Shown here: positions 1 through 9,689 of the stretch, one piece after another
Layout: every line of letters starts with the position of its first letter
Numbering within the stretch: position 1 is the stretch's first letter
Virus record (IMG/VR): IMGVR_UViG_3300009481_000067
Coordinates: 1 to 29,165 of that record
DNA length: 29,165 nucleotides
Reading direction: 5' to 3' (one strand)
Source: a virus
Made by a program: the position numbers and the translations under genes
Notes under the pieces: model-generated
Databases searched by the model: none
The model's input: only the letters and a program-made list of their open reading frames with translations
What the model was told of the DNA's origin: nothing

Positions 1-119
1 ATCGTACTAGAGAAGACTACTCTACTAAACAAGAGCTACGAGAGGATATGAAGATGGTTACGGATGCTCTACATAGGTTAGAGGATAAATTAGATAAAGT
101 ATTAGAGAGAGGAAAGTAA
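1..119 (+). CDS. 3' end of an upstream phage protein (partial)
   Basis: An open frame enters from the left edge and ends at the TAA at 117-119, one base before the next ATG. The 38 visible residues are highly charged (EDKLDKVLERGK at the end) with heptad-like spacing of Leu and Val, so the C-terminus is probably a helix or coiled coil. The start lies outside the window and the product cannot be named. Its last codons also form the ribosome binding site (AGAGAGGAAAG) of the next gene, which suggests translational coupling inside the virion operon. Confidence 0.6.
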   Translation, partial: RTREDYSTKQELREDMKMVTDALHRLEDKLDKVLERGK

Positions 120-120
120 G

Positions 121-1812
121 ATGCCTATATTTTATGATAACGAGAATCGTCCAAATAATTTTACTGACGCACAGTGGGCTGCTCAATCAAATAGGGCAGC
201 GTTAGTTTACTTACAAGAGCATGGCGATGTTAGAGAGAGTGCCGACGCAAAAACTCGCGCAAGAGGTATAACACCCGATAATCCAGAATATCCTGCAACA
301 TTAGCTAACTACGCAAAAGAACACTGGGCTAGATATGGTAGAAATGAGGGCAGACAAGGAACAGGGGCAGGTGTGCTTAGTAGAAATCAAGGATTCTTTG
401 ACGTAAGCCAAGGAGACGCTGTAGGTGCTTCTGCTAATTTAGTGTATCAGGGATCTACTGCTGGAGATTTTGTAGCAACTGTTCCTAGAATAGATTCTAA
501 TAGGAATCCTCCAACCGTTGTTTTAAATCCAGTTGCTGGAGAAGGTGCTACTGATCCTGCTCCTACTGATCCTATTAATCCTGGTGCAACGGGTGGTGCT
601 GGTGCGGGTGATACAGGAATAATGTCTCCAACAGCACCTGATCCCACTCGCGTATTTAACACGTTTCAAGATTTAGTTAATACGCCAGATCAAAGCCTGA
701 CCGACTCACAGAGATATACTCGTGATTTCTATTCTAGTACTCCAGCGCAAAGGGCAGCGTTAAACGTACAGAATCCTAACAACCAACTTCCTGTTGCAGG
801 ATATGAGGCAGGAACATTGCCTAGTGCTAACATTGGAGATGCTGCTTTACTTCCTGATGCTGGTGGTACTGGTGGTGATACAACTGCTGGTACAGGAGGT
901 ACAGATACAGAAGATGGAGATGAAGAAGGGCCTGATTTAGCATCTGTGATAGCAGATCTACCTAATCAAATAACCAGTGGAATAGAAACTGCTCTTGCAA
1001 ATGCACTTCCAGAACAAGCACCTTCTCTTATGTCTCCTTCAGTGGTAGGAACTGCTACTCCTGCACCTGACCTATCACCTGTAACAGAGGATATAGGTGA
1101 CGTACAGACAGACACCACTGCAATACTTGGCGATATAGGAACTAGGGCCGAAGGGCAACCTGCAACTCTCATGGGGCAGACTGCTGGATTAGCACAAGGG
1201 CAGACAGACATAACAGGGCGTATTGGTACAGCCCCTACACCAGATGCCACGTTATTTAGTGGTCAAGAAGGATTGGCTCAAGGGATTACTACCGCACAAC
1301 AGGGTATAACAGGTGTACAGGCAGGTATTGGCGAGGCTCCAGTTGACCCTACAACGGGCGATCCTACAACTCTATTTCAAGGTCAGGCAGGTTTAATGTC
1401 TGGACAAACAGGGCTATCTACTGCTATAAGTGGCGTAGGAAATCAAGCTACAGCTATAGGTGGCGATTTAACTGCATTGACAAATCAACTAAGAAACTTT
1501 GAGAATCTGTCAAATTCAGATAGGGCAAATATCTTATCAACATTAAATACTCGCGCTACTGAATTAAAAGACCTAGCAAACACGTATGGCCTACAGACAA
1601 ATAGAATAGCAGAGCAACTTACAGGAATACCTGCACCAACGGGTATAATGGCACAAGCTGCACCAGTAGCAGGATCTTTACCTGCCGTATTAGCTGCGGA
1701 AAGAGCGCAAAATACAGTAACCCAAAACATAAACAGGGGCCTTATGGACGTGGCTGAACAAGGGCAAGTAGGTGCGCTAGGGCCAGTTACTCCAGACCCA
1801 AGGGTAGGCTAA
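121..1812 (+). CDS. Putative virion structural protein, low-complexity with tandem repeats (563 aa)
   Basis: The ATG follows a purine-rich Shine-Dalgarno stretch (GAGAGAGGAAAG) with good spacing. The protein is rich in Gly, Thr, Ala, Pro and Gln and lacks membrane segments. The N-terminal ~90 residues look globular, with an aromatic stretch (AKEHWARYGRNEGRQG, about residues 65-80). Residues 140-275 are a Pro/Gly/Asp-rich linker. Residues ~348-443 hold three degenerate repeats of 24-37 aa around a TLF/TLM-x-GQ-x-GL core, followed by a possible helical segment (~455-500). Position directly ahead of other large virion-like genes suggests a tail, fibre-associated or internal virion component. No enzyme motif is visible and I do not recognise a named family. 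Confidence 0.75.
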   Translation: MPIFYDNENRPNNFTDAQWAAQSNRAALVYLQEHGDVRESADAKTRARGITPDNPEYPATLANYAKEHWARYGRNEGRQGTGAGVLSRNQGFFDVSQGDAVGASANLVYQGSTAGDFVATVPRIDSNRNPPTVVLNPVAGEGATDPAPTDPINPGATGGAGAGDTGIMSPTAPDPTRVFNTFQDLVNTPDQSLTDSQRYTRDFYSSTPAQRAALNVQNPNNQLPVAGYEAGTLPSANIGDAALLPDAGGTGGDTTAGTGGTDTEDGDEEGPDLASVIADLPNQITSGIETALANALPEQAPSLMSPSVVGTATPAPDLSPVTEDIGDVQTDTTAILGDIGTRAEGQPATLMGQTAGLAQGQTDITGRIGTAPTPDATLFSGQEGLAQGITTAQQGITGVQAGIGEAPVDPTTGDPTTLFQGQAGLMSGQTGLSTAISGVGNQATAIGGDLTALTNQLRNFENLSNSDRANILSTLNTRATELKDLANTYGLQTNRIAEQLTGIPAPTGIMAQAAPVAGSLPAVLAAERAQNTVTQNINRGLMDVAEQGQVGALGPVTPDPRVG

Positions 1813-1835
1813 TATAAAAAGAAAGAGATAGTGAT

Positions 1836-3572
1836 ATGGCAAATTTACCGCAAGTATTTGATCTAGACATAGGCGATTCTGGCGAGTTTCGTGATCTTAC
1901 TGACGCTGAAATACAAGAAGCAGCAGCTGATATATCAAATCGAGAACTAGAAGAGGACACACCTGACCCTACAGATCCTATAGTACCTGAAGGTGCGCCT
2001 ACGCCTACCACAAACCCTAACTTATTTAACTTTGATGAGGCGGGTAACCCGATTGTTACTACTGATCCTACTACGGGGCAAAAAGCATTTCAGATACGTG
2101 GCGATTTATTGGGCGGTGAAATAGTAGACCAGCGACTAGGTGATCCTTCCGTAAATCCTGACGTTACAACGCAACAGCTAGATACTAGGGCAGTTGCTAG
2201 AGATCAAGGCTTTAAAGGGATACCTACAGATACATTAGCTCAAGCGTATATACAGGATGCAGCTGGGCAAAGAGGGTTAGTAGATCCTTTTGGTTTTAGA
2301 AGCGCAAGAGGTGTACAAACAGATATATCGCAAGACCCTAACGCAATGTTACCCACAGGAGCGCAACTAACTGCACAACAAATAGATCCTAATGCCCCAG
2401 GAACAATCATAGATCGGACAGACCGTGGATTTCAAACTAGGGATTTAGCAGCAGGACAGACACTGGCAGGTGTAACTGATGCACAACAATTAACTAGAAC
2501 AGACGCAAATGTAGCTTCAGCGCAAACTGTTGCTGGTCAGGTAGCGATGGAAGATCTGGAAGCAGAGCAGTTCCTAAATGACATACGTTTAGTAAGAGCG
2601 CAACAGGAACAAGTAGAAGATAGATCTACTGTAAAGGGTCAACTAGGTATTATAATGGAGGACTTTGCAGGTGACTCCGTACCCCCTTGGGCAGCAAATG
2701 CAATACAGGGGGCAGAAAATATACTGGCACGTAGGGGTATAACGGCATCTAGCGGTGTATATCAAGAGTTGTTATTAGAGACTGCTTTGCAAGCAGGGTT
2801 ACCCATAGCACAGGCTGATGCACAGATATACGCACAGTTTCAACAACAGAACTTGAGCAATAGACAACAGGCAGAAGTAACAAACGCAGCAAATCTACTA
2901 ACTGCTGATATAAAGGAATTAGACATTAGGCAACAGACAGCCGTATTAAATACACAGAACAGGGTACAGAGCCTGTTTACTGATGCAGCTGAGATAAATG
3001 CGACACGTAAGTTTAATGCAACTAGTGAAAACCAAACAGATCAATTCTTTAGCAATTTACAACAGGCAGTAAATTTAAATAATGCTAGTCAACGAACTGC
3101 AATATCTCAATACAACTCAGGTCAGGCAAATGCTATTGCACAGTTTAACGTAAACACGGCTAGGGCAAAAGATGAATTTTATGCTAGAAATCAATTAGCA
3201 ATAGCACAAGCTAATGCTGTATTTAGACGACAAACAAACACGGCAAACATAGCAGCCCAGAATGCAGCTAATCAATTTAACGCCACTGGTATTCTTAATA
3301 GATCTAATACTGCGCTAAATAATCTCGTACAGTTAGCTAGGGATGAGGCAGATTATATTTATCAGTCTGGTCAAAACGACCTACAAAGACAAAATAATTT
3401 GGCAACAGCCACAATACAGGCAGAGGCTGCTGCTAAAGGCAAAGAAGGTGGCGGTAGTTTCTTGGGTGCAGCAGGGGGTATATTGGGTAACATATTCTCT
3501 AGTTTTGCAGGTACATCATCAGGATCTAATTTAATAACAACAGGTATTAAAAGTTTACCTTTTTTTAATTAG
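1836..3572 (+). CDS. Putative internal virion / tail-associated protein (578 aa)
   Basis: ATG after AAAGAAAGAGATAGTG; 23 nt separate it from the previous gene. The N-terminal ~270 residues are Asp/Thr/Gln-rich. Residues ~270-500 are Gln/Asn/Ala-rich with predicted long helices (many NxxNAxxQ segments). The last ~45 residues contain a glycine-rich hydrophobic stretch (GGGSFLGAAGGILGNIFSSF) that could insert in or perturb a membrane. A long Gln/Ala helix ending in a glycine-rich hydrophobic tail is seen in phage ejection and tail-tip proteins, so a role in DNA delivery is plausible but inferred. It sits in one run of co-directional genes that ends with the 1409-aa ejection-like protein. Confidence 0.75.
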   Translation: MANLPQVFDLDIGDSGEFRDLTDAEIQEAAADISNRELEEDTPDPTDPIVPEGAPTPTTNPNLFNFDEAGNPIVTTDPTTGQKAFQIRGDLLGGEIVDQRLGDPSVNPDVTTQQLDTRAVARDQGFKGIPTDTLAQAYIQDAAGQRGLVDPFGFRSARGVQTDISQDPNAMLPTGAQLTAQQIDPNAPGTIIDRTDRGFQTRDLAAGQTLAGVTDAQQLTRTDANVASAQTVAGQVAMEDLEAEQFLNDIRLVRAQQEQVEDRSTVKGQLGIIMEDFAGDSVPPWAANAIQGAENILARRGITASSGVYQELLLETALQAGLPIAQADAQIYAQFQQQNLSNRQQAEVTNAANLLTADIKELDIRQQTAVLNTQNRVQSLFTDAAEINATRKFNATSENQTDQFFSNLQQAVNLNNASQRTAISQYNSGQANAIAQFNVNTARAKDEFYARNQLAIAQANAVFRRQTNTANIAAQNAANQFNATGILNRSNTALNNLVQLARDEADYIYQSGQNDLQRQNNLATATIQAEAAAKGKEGGGSFLGAAGGILGNIFSSFAGTSSGSNLITTGIKSLPFFN

Positions 3573-3583
3573 GAGAATAATCA

Positions 3584-3772
3584 ATGGGAATAACTAATCC
3601 TTTTAGCAGAGTAAAAGTACCTACTTCGTTGTCAAAGACAAGCATTGAAAGAAGTAGATTAATTAGAGAGCAAAAAAAGCCGACATCTAAACCTATTGCA
3701 CCTGCTGATACATTCAGCACCGCTAAAACGTATCAAGATGCTATACGTAATATGTTACAGACAGACACTTAA
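3584..3772 (+). CDS. Small basic hypothetical protein (62 aa)
   Basis: ATG lies 7 nt after a clear AGGAG ribosome site at 3571-3575, which overlaps the stop of the upstream gene and suggests coupling. The product is rich in Lys, Arg, Ser and Thr, with no hydrophobic segment and no cysteine. Nothing identifies a function. Its place between larger virion genes suggests a minor virion or assembly role, or none in the particle. Confidence 0.6.
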   Translation: MGITNPFSRVKVPTSLSKTSIERSRLIREQKKPTSKPIAPADTFSTAKTYQDAIRNMLQTDT

Positions 3773-3789
3773 AAAGGGAGGAATAAGCT

Positions 3790-4404
3790 ATGGCTATGGA
3801 AGATGATGAGTTTAATGAATTTGAAAGTGCAATACCAGGACAATCATTAGTCTCTGGAGAGTTAGGGTCTGTGCCTTTTGAAACACCAGCAGATTTTCCT
3901 GATCCAGAAGAGTTTTATATGTTCGCGTATGAAAAGCTGATGGACGATGACGATAATCTTTTAAATGTCGTTAAGCTACTTGAGATGGAAATAACAGCAG
4001 ACGCTATCGTAGAAGGCATTCTTATGAATGCATTTATGATGGGCCAAATATCTGCCGATACAGGCATTATATTGAAAGCCCCACTAATAGAACTTGTGTC
4101 TCTTATAGGACAAGAGGCTGACGTAGCAGTAGCTAGAAGAGATGAATCAGGGGCATCAAGAAAAAATGTAAGTATAGATGAAGCACTGGTTAAACTTTCT
4201 GATGAAACACCTGACATGAATGAGGGTGACATGATGATGGAAGATGAGATGATGGATGAACCATCAGGTATGATGGCTCCACCAGATGGCATGGATGATA
4301 TGATACCAATGGATAGTGCTATGGATGAAATGCCAATGGACGAAATGCCAGAGCAAGAAGACGATGAAGAAGAAGAAGAACAAACAGCTTTAATGATGAG
4401 GTGA
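3790..4404 (+). CDS. Acidic Met/Asp-rich phage protein (204 aa)
   Basis: A strong GGGAGG site precedes the ATG. Residues ~35-130 look folded and helical (a segment around MEITADAIVEGILMNAFM). The C-terminal ~60 residues are extraordinarily rich in Met, Asp, Glu and Pro, with repeated MDEMPMDEMP-like units and a run of Asp/Glu before the end (TALMMR). Such acidic tails occur on scaffolding-like or chaperone-like phage proteins and on DNA mimics. The position between virion genes favours an assembly or internal virion role, but there is no family match I can name. Confidence 0.7.
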   Translation: MAMEDDEFNEFESAIPGQSLVSGELGSVPFETPADFPDPEEFYMFAYEKLMDDDDNLLNVVKLLEMEITADAIVEGILMNAFMMGQISADTGIILKAPLIELVSLIGQEADVAVARRDESGASRKNVSIDEALVKLSDETPDMNEGDMMMEDEMMDEPSGMMAPPDGMDDMIPMDSAMDEMPMDEMPEQEDDEEEEEQTALMMR

Positions 4405-4408
4405 TGCT

Positions 4409-5455
4409 ATGGGATTAATGTCCGACTTAAAAGAATTTGGTCAAAACTTTGTACTGGCAGCAGGTGCAGGTATTGCTAAAAATATAGAACAAAGAGCTAA
4501 AGAAGACAGGGCTGCGGTGCTTGCGTCTACAAAAGAGCTAAAAACTAGGATAGCTAAAAACAAAGCTGCTCAAACAAAAATAGACAGAGAGGTAGAAGGA
4601 CAGTTAAAAACCTTGAATGCATTAGCCCCAGGACTACCTGTAGAAGTAAAAAAGACCGCACTGCAAAGCAAAGAACTATTTGACATATATGTTGATGCAA
4701 TAAAGAAAGACACAGATAAATCTGGTTATTGGATATCTGACCTTGCTAGAGACAGAGGGTTTGATCCAAGAGAAATATATAAGGGATCAGGAACTAAAAT
4801 AAGTCAGATAAGATCACCTCTAGCCCCTGCAAAATCTAAAAAGACAGAGCAGACTGTTTCTTTAGATACGGATAATACACTACGTACCTTGCTTGGTGCA
4901 GGTATGGGGCCTGATGCAATATTAAAACAGGCAGAAGAAAACATAAGTGGGTCGGGTAGAGGCACGTTAAGTGAGGGCGATCTCAAGTATGCTAATCTTG
5001 TAGCATCTAGGAGAATAGCCCCAGGATCTGCACCAGTAACTATTAGAGGTAGACAAAAGGCTTTATCTGAAAGCTATAAAAAAGCAGTGGGTCAATTAGC
5101 ACCTTCTATGACAGCTGCGCTTGCACCTAAAAGTCTTTCAGGATCAAAACAAAAGATAAGCATATGGGCAAATAGAAATAGAAAATTAGTAGCGCAATCG
5201 TTAGATGCTGCCGCTAGATATAGCGGTACAGAATATCTTAAGTATGTAGAAAACCTACGAAAAACTGGGTACGTTGATAGTACAGGGGCTAGACAACAAT
5301 TAGATAATCAACAACTAGATGTACTACTGGATAAATTGCCTAAGTATCTATCAGAATCAGTTCAAACGTACACTGATCAAAAAAGCGATTGGTTAAAAGA
5401 GGTATTTAGTAGGCTAGGGCCACTACCCAATCAAGATCTTGTGAAAGAAAGATAA
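4409..5455 (+). CDS. Putative virion-associated protein (348 aa)
   Basis: ATG follows the preceding stop by 4 nt with GAGGTGATG as ribosome site. The N-terminal ~80 residues are Ala/Lys-rich and likely helical (GAGIAKNIEQRAKEDRAAVL). The middle holds a segment with WISDLARDRGFDP. The rest is basic and helical, and there is no transmembrane segment. It sits between the acidic protein and the 1409-aa protein, so a structural or internal virion role is the simplest inference. I do not recognise the family. Confidence 0.7.
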   Translation: MGLMSDLKEFGQNFVLAAGAGIAKNIEQRAKEDRAAVLASTKELKTRIAKNKAAQTKIDREVEGQLKTLNALAPGLPVEVKKTALQSKELFDIYVDAIKKDTDKSGYWISDLARDRGFDPREIYKGSGTKISQIRSPLAPAKSKKTEQTVSLDTDNTLRTLLGAGMGPDAILKQAEENISGSGRGTLSEGDLKYANLVASRRIAPGSAPVTIRGRQKALSESYKKAVGQLAPSMTAALAPKSLSGSKQKISIWANRNRKLVAQSLDAAARYSGTEYLKYVENLRKTGYVDSTGARQQLDNQQLDVLLDKLPKYLSESVQTYTDQKSDWLKEVFSRLGPLPNQDLVKER

Positions 5456-5459
5456 AAAT

Positions 5460-8400
5460 ATGTCATCATATGATTATGAAAGTCTATCCCTAGAGGAGAA
5501 GGCCCAAGTAGATGCTTATATGGCATCTAATATGAAGCCCGACAATTACCAACCTGACCCCTTAGACCCTTCCAAAAGAGATGTACTAGAAAAAACTTCA
5601 GAAGAAACAATAGATGGTAAGGTAGTTGTAGAAAAAGATGTAGAGGATTTTGGAGCAGGTGATTATGCAGAAGACGTATTTCAAGGGTTAGCATATGGTG
5701 CTTCAAAAGGCATAGGTAGTATGTATAACCTAGCGTTGCGTGGCGGTAACTACATAGAAGAAGATATTCTTGGCGGTGGTGTAGACATTGTACCTAATGA
5801 AAAATATAAAGTAGAATTAGATGCACCTCGTACTACGGCAGGGTCTATAGCGTCTGGGGTAAGTCAACTTGGTGTGGGTCTTGTTCCTGGGTTGCAGATA
5901 TTTAGATTAGGATCTTGGGCAGCAAAAGGTTTATCCTATGGTGCATCAAAACTAGGTTTGACAGGTGGTACGGCAACTAATCTACTGGCTACAAGCGTAG
6001 GCAAAAAAGTAGTTTCTAATGCTACTGTGAAATCTATGGCTAAAGGAGGTATTACAACTGCTATAGCAGAGCAACTGACTTTTGATCATACTGATCCTAG
6101 ATTAGCAGACCTAGCAGCCAGTTCAGACATAGAATTTCTACAAGACGTAGGAAATCTTTTAAAATATCACAAAGGGGATTCTGAAATTACAGGCCGTATA
6201 AAAATGGCTATAGAAGGTTTAGGTATTGGTATAGTTGCTGATGGTGCGGTAACTGGCCTATCTTTATTAGGTAGAGCCATTTTGCCTAAAAAAGGTGGTG
6301 TAGATACCGTACTGCCACAAAAGAAAGGCAAAAAGAAAAAGGCAATGACAGTAGAGGAGCTTGAGCAATTAGCATCTCAAGTGCAATCACCTAGCGGTGA
6401 GTTATCTGAAACAGCAGCTAAAATAATAAAGGATAGTTTAGAAAGCAAAGGTGTATATACAAAGAAATTCATAAACAAATATGTAGGATCTATAAATTTA
6501 AATAGGATTAATAAAGATCAATTTGAAATTTATAATCTTATAAATGAAACAGGTGAGATACTAAAAAAGAAACATCAAAAAGATACTCCAAATGTACCTT
6601 GGCCTCCTGTAAAATCAAATGATCAATCTATGATAGAAGCTGCAAAATTGTTAGGTCATAAAAAGACTAATGATATGCTTAAAGTAATTGAAGGTAATGA
6701 AGGAGCATTACAACTAACTAAAGATAAAAAAGGCAATGTTGTGCTTGGAGCAGGGCTAAATGGTGCTACATCATATGCACTAGCTGCTAGACAGTTAATG
6801 GTAGATACAGCAGATGTTTTGTTTGATTTAGCAGAAGAAGCACAAGTATTAAAAAATAAAGGGCCTGACTTTAAAAGCCAGTACGATGAAGTAAAAGCAG
6901 CGTATGTTCAACAGCTACTTACCTATGAATCAATACAAAATACTGTTAATGGAATAGCTAACGAGTCGGGTAGGCTATTACAATCTTTTAATGTAAACAT
7001 GGGCAATGCTAGAAAAGCAAGATATGTACAAGACATTGTAAATTCAGCAGGGCCAGACGTTGATAAGTTAATTAAAAACATGGCAGATAAATCTACATTA
7101 GCTTTAGCTGAAAGAATTGATGTTATATCTAAGGGTGTAGATAAGAACCTTATGCAAAAAATAAAAACAGGTATAGGTCAGTTTTGGTACAACTCAATAC
7201 TATCTGCGGTAGATACACAGGCTGTAAATGTAGCAGGTAACTTTGGCGTACAGTTTGCTCGTACTATACTTGAAGGATCTGTTGGTGCGGTAAGAGGTAA
7301 CTTGCGTCTTCTAGGAGCAAAGGCAATAGGTAAAGATATAGATCCCTCTACTCTTATGTTGTTTGGGGATGTTAAACAAAGACTACGTGGACTGTCTACA
7401 GGTAGAGCTAGTGGAGGTACTGTAGGCCAGATAGAAAGAGATGCATTAAAAGGAATACAAAACCCCGTAGTTCAAGATATGGTTTTAATGAACATCAGCA
7501 GAGGTAAATATCAAAACGGAAAAACAGACATAGGAGAGGTATTAAAAGCCGAAGGTAATGGAAACTCTTCAAAAGGATTTGATGCACTATACAAACGTGT
7601 AGAAGAAGAAATGATTCAAAACTATGGGGCATCCGTTACTAACTTCAGAAAAGCAGGTAGATTATTTGCTGAAGTTTTTCGTAACGAAGGGCCTGTAGAC
7701 CCTAGATATGGTAGATATGAAATTTCTGAGCAAGTGGGGGAGAAAGCAATACCAGGAAAAGTAGGAAGGGCGGTGCGTATGCCTACTACTTTTATGGCCT
7801 CTTTTGATACGATGTTTAAATCTTTAGCAGATAACGCTGCGCTATATGAAGCAGCAGCAAAACAAGTAAGAGCAATAAAGTATCAAGTAGAAAAGAATGG
7901 TGGTGAGTATGCAGTAGAATTAGCAGATGGTTCAAGAATTACATATAACACAAAACATTTTGAATGGGTTGGTCAAAAGCCAAAGATGATAACAAATAAA
8001 GATGGCAAGACTATGATGGTAGATAGCCCAGAAAATTTAAATACATCTCAGTTAATAGAACATCTTGTAGCTAATCCGACAGAACAAATGCTTAAAGATG
8101 CAGAGAAAGAATTTTTAGAGGCTACGTTTCAACAACAAGGTAGATTAACAAAAGGTGGTGAATGGGTTCGTAGGTTCCTTGATGATATTGTAGAATTACC
8201 ATTTGTAGGACAAATAGGGGTAGGGACTGCCCTCATGCCTTTTGTTAGAACACCTTTAAACTTATTAATATATGCTATGGAAAGGACACCTGTTGGTTTA
8301 ATCACGACAGAAGCCAGAGCTAATAGAGCTACATTAAAAAAATTAGCAGACATAGATACAGAAAAACTTACAGACGATCAGTTGTTACAGTATCAAGATC

Positions 8401-9689
8401 TTTATCGTAGAGAAAAAGATATACAGGGCAAAAGAAGAAACAGGCAAATAGTAGGGGCTACTTATTTAACAGGTGCATATCACCTAGCTCAAATGGGCGT
8501 TATTACAGGAGGTGGGCCATCAGACTATAAAGAACGAAAACGCCTGATGGACGAAAAAAAATGGCAACCATACTCTATAAAAATAGGAGATGAATATTAT
8601 CCTATTGGTAGACTAGATCCCTTTTCACAGATTGCTGCACTATCCGCTGACTTCCAGTACCTAACTAATGAACTGGCACAGATAGAATTGAATGACGCAG
8701 AAAGAAGAAAGGCAGGTAGATTAGCAAGATTTGTTGCAGTTAATATGGCACAAAACCTAGTTAGAATGATAACAGATAAAACTTATTTAAAGAGTTTAGG
8801 AGAGATAGTAGACACTTTATATTCTCCAAGGGGTGACCCTGCTGAAAAGTTAGGTACTGCTGGTGCAAGAGTATCTGGAACGGTACTCTCAGGTTTTATG
8901 CCTAACATCTTGGCTAGAGGGGCAGAGTCTTTTGCTTCTAGAGATGAAAAAGGAAACAGACTACCTAATGCATTTTATGATCCCATAATAAAAGATTCTT
9001 ACGTTGGTATGAATTTGCTAAGACTATTTGTACTAAAAGCAACGTCTAAAGTTCCTGGGGTAAGAGATACTTTGCTAGAGGCCGTAGGAGAAGATAAAGC
9101 GTATCCTAGATTAGATGAGTTTGGTGGATTAGAACAACGTGCCGTACCAGCGCAAGTATTTACGGACACAGATAATCTACGTAACGTAGGGCATTTAGCT
9201 AAAAAAGTTGTAAATACCATGGTTTTAACAAGAAAACGTGTAGCAAAAGAAACTGCTGATTTATCTTATGAGTTGGCAGAGACTAGAGTTGAACCAAAAT
9301 TAACTAGTCAAACTATTTTGCACCCTGAAACAGGAAAGAGAATAAAACTAAACCCAGAACAATATTATATGAGATCTTCCAGAGAGGGAGAGCAATACGT
9401 AATAGAATTAAACAAAGTTATAAATTCTAAACTGTACAAGAAATTAAAAGAAGAAGGTGGTAACACCAATAGGCAAAGAAGATATGAATTATTAGAAGAA
9501 GCAAAACGTAGAGCAGTAGCATACGGAACAGAATTAGTACATCGTCAAATGTGGGTTTTAGCAGACCTTACTAAAGATGAATGGAATAATCTACTAAAAA
9601 AAGAACAAGATTATTATTTGAAGAAAGTTGTTCTTGAGGGAAAAACAGAGGCACTTACTCGAAGATCAGGAAGGTTGGATTCAAAATGA
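5460..9689 (+). CDS. Very large putative internal virion (DNA ejection) protein (1409 aa)
   Basis: The ATG is 4 nt after the upstream stop. The product is by far the largest in the window. After an acidic N-terminus (1-75), residues ~75-185 are Gly/Ala/Ser-rich and amphipathic (GVSQLGVGLVPGL), a second hydrophobic Gly segment follows at ~245-275, and a Lys-rich patch at ~280-300. The middle is long, mixed and helical. Residues ~910-945 contain a conserved-looking hydrophobic block (PFVGQIGVGTALMPFVRTPL). The C-terminus is charged. Giant proteins with several amphipathic blocks at the end of a podovirus virion operon are typically internal core proteins that are ejected and form a trans-envelope channel. 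No lytic transglycosylase or polymerase motif was found. The stop overlaps the holin start. Confidence 0.75.
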   Translation: MSSYDYESLSLEEKAQVDAYMASNMKPDNYQPDPLDPSKRDVLEKTSEETIDGKVVVEKDVEDFGAGDYAEDVFQGLAYGASKGIGSMYNLALRGGNYIEEDILGGGVDIVPNEKYKVELDAPRTTAGSIASGVSQLGVGLVPGLQIFRLGSWAAKGLSYGASKLGLTGGTATNLLATSVGKKVVSNATVKSMAKGGITTAIAEQLTFDHTDPRLADLAASSDIEFLQDVGNLLKYHKGDSEITGRIKMAIEGLGIGIVADGAVTGLSLLGRAILPKKGGVDTVLPQKKGKKKKAMTVEELEQLASQVQSPSGELSETAAKIIKDSLESKGVYTKKFINKYVGSINLNRINKDQFEIYNLINETGEILKKKHQKDTPNVPWPPVKSNDQSMIEAAKLLGHKKTNDMLKVIEGNEGALQLTKDKKGNVVLGAGLNGATSYALAARQLMVDTADVLFDLAEEAQVLKNKGPDFKSQYDEVKAAYVQQLLTYESIQNTVNGIANESGRLLQSFNVNMGNARKARYVQDIVNSAGPDVDKLIKNMADKSTLALAERIDVISKGVDKNLMQKIKTGIGQFWYNSILSAVDTQAVNVAGNFGVQFARTILEGSVGAVRGNLRLLGAKAIGKDIDPSTLMLFGDVKQRLRGLSTGRASGGTVGQIERDALKGIQNPVVQDMVLMNISRGKYQNGKTDIGEVLKAEGNGNSSKGFDALYKRVEEEMIQNYGASVTNFRKAGRLFAEVFRNEGPVDPRYGRYEISEQVGEKAIPGKVGRAVRMPTTFMASFDTMFKSLADNAALYEAAAKQVRAIKYQVEKNGGEYAVELADGSRITYNTKHFEWVGQKPKMITNKDGKTMMVDSPENLNTSQLIEHLVANPTEQMLKDAEKEFLEATFQQQGRLTKGGEWVRRFLDDIVELPFVGQIGVGTALMPFVRTPLNLLIYAMERTPVGLITTEARANRATLKKLADIDTEKLTDDQLLQYQDLYRREKDIQGKRRNRQIVGATYLTGAYHLAQMGVITGGGPSDYKERKRLMDEKKWQPYSIKIGDEYYPIGRLDPFSQIAALSADFQYLTNELAQIELNDAERRKAGRLARFVAVNMAQNLVRMITDKTYLKSLGEIVDTLYSPRGDPAEKLGTAGARVSGTVLSGFMPNILARGAESFASRDEKGNRLPNAFYDPIIKDSYVGMNLLRLFVLKATSKVPGVRDTLLEAVGEDKAYPRLDEFGGLEQRAVPAQVFTDTDNLRNVGHLAKKVVNTMVLTRKRVAKETADLSYELAETRVEPKLTSQTILHPETGKRIKLNPEQYYMRSSREGEQYVIELNKVINSKLYKKLKEEGGNTNRQRRYELLEEAKRRAVAYGTELVHRQMWVLADLTKDEWNNLLKKEQDYYLKKVVLEGKTEALTRRSGRLDSK

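Noticed and set aside
447-1730. Minus-strand frames opposite the 563-aa gene
   Set aside because: They mirror the low-complexity coding of the opposite strand, have no ribosome sites and no protein-like composition.
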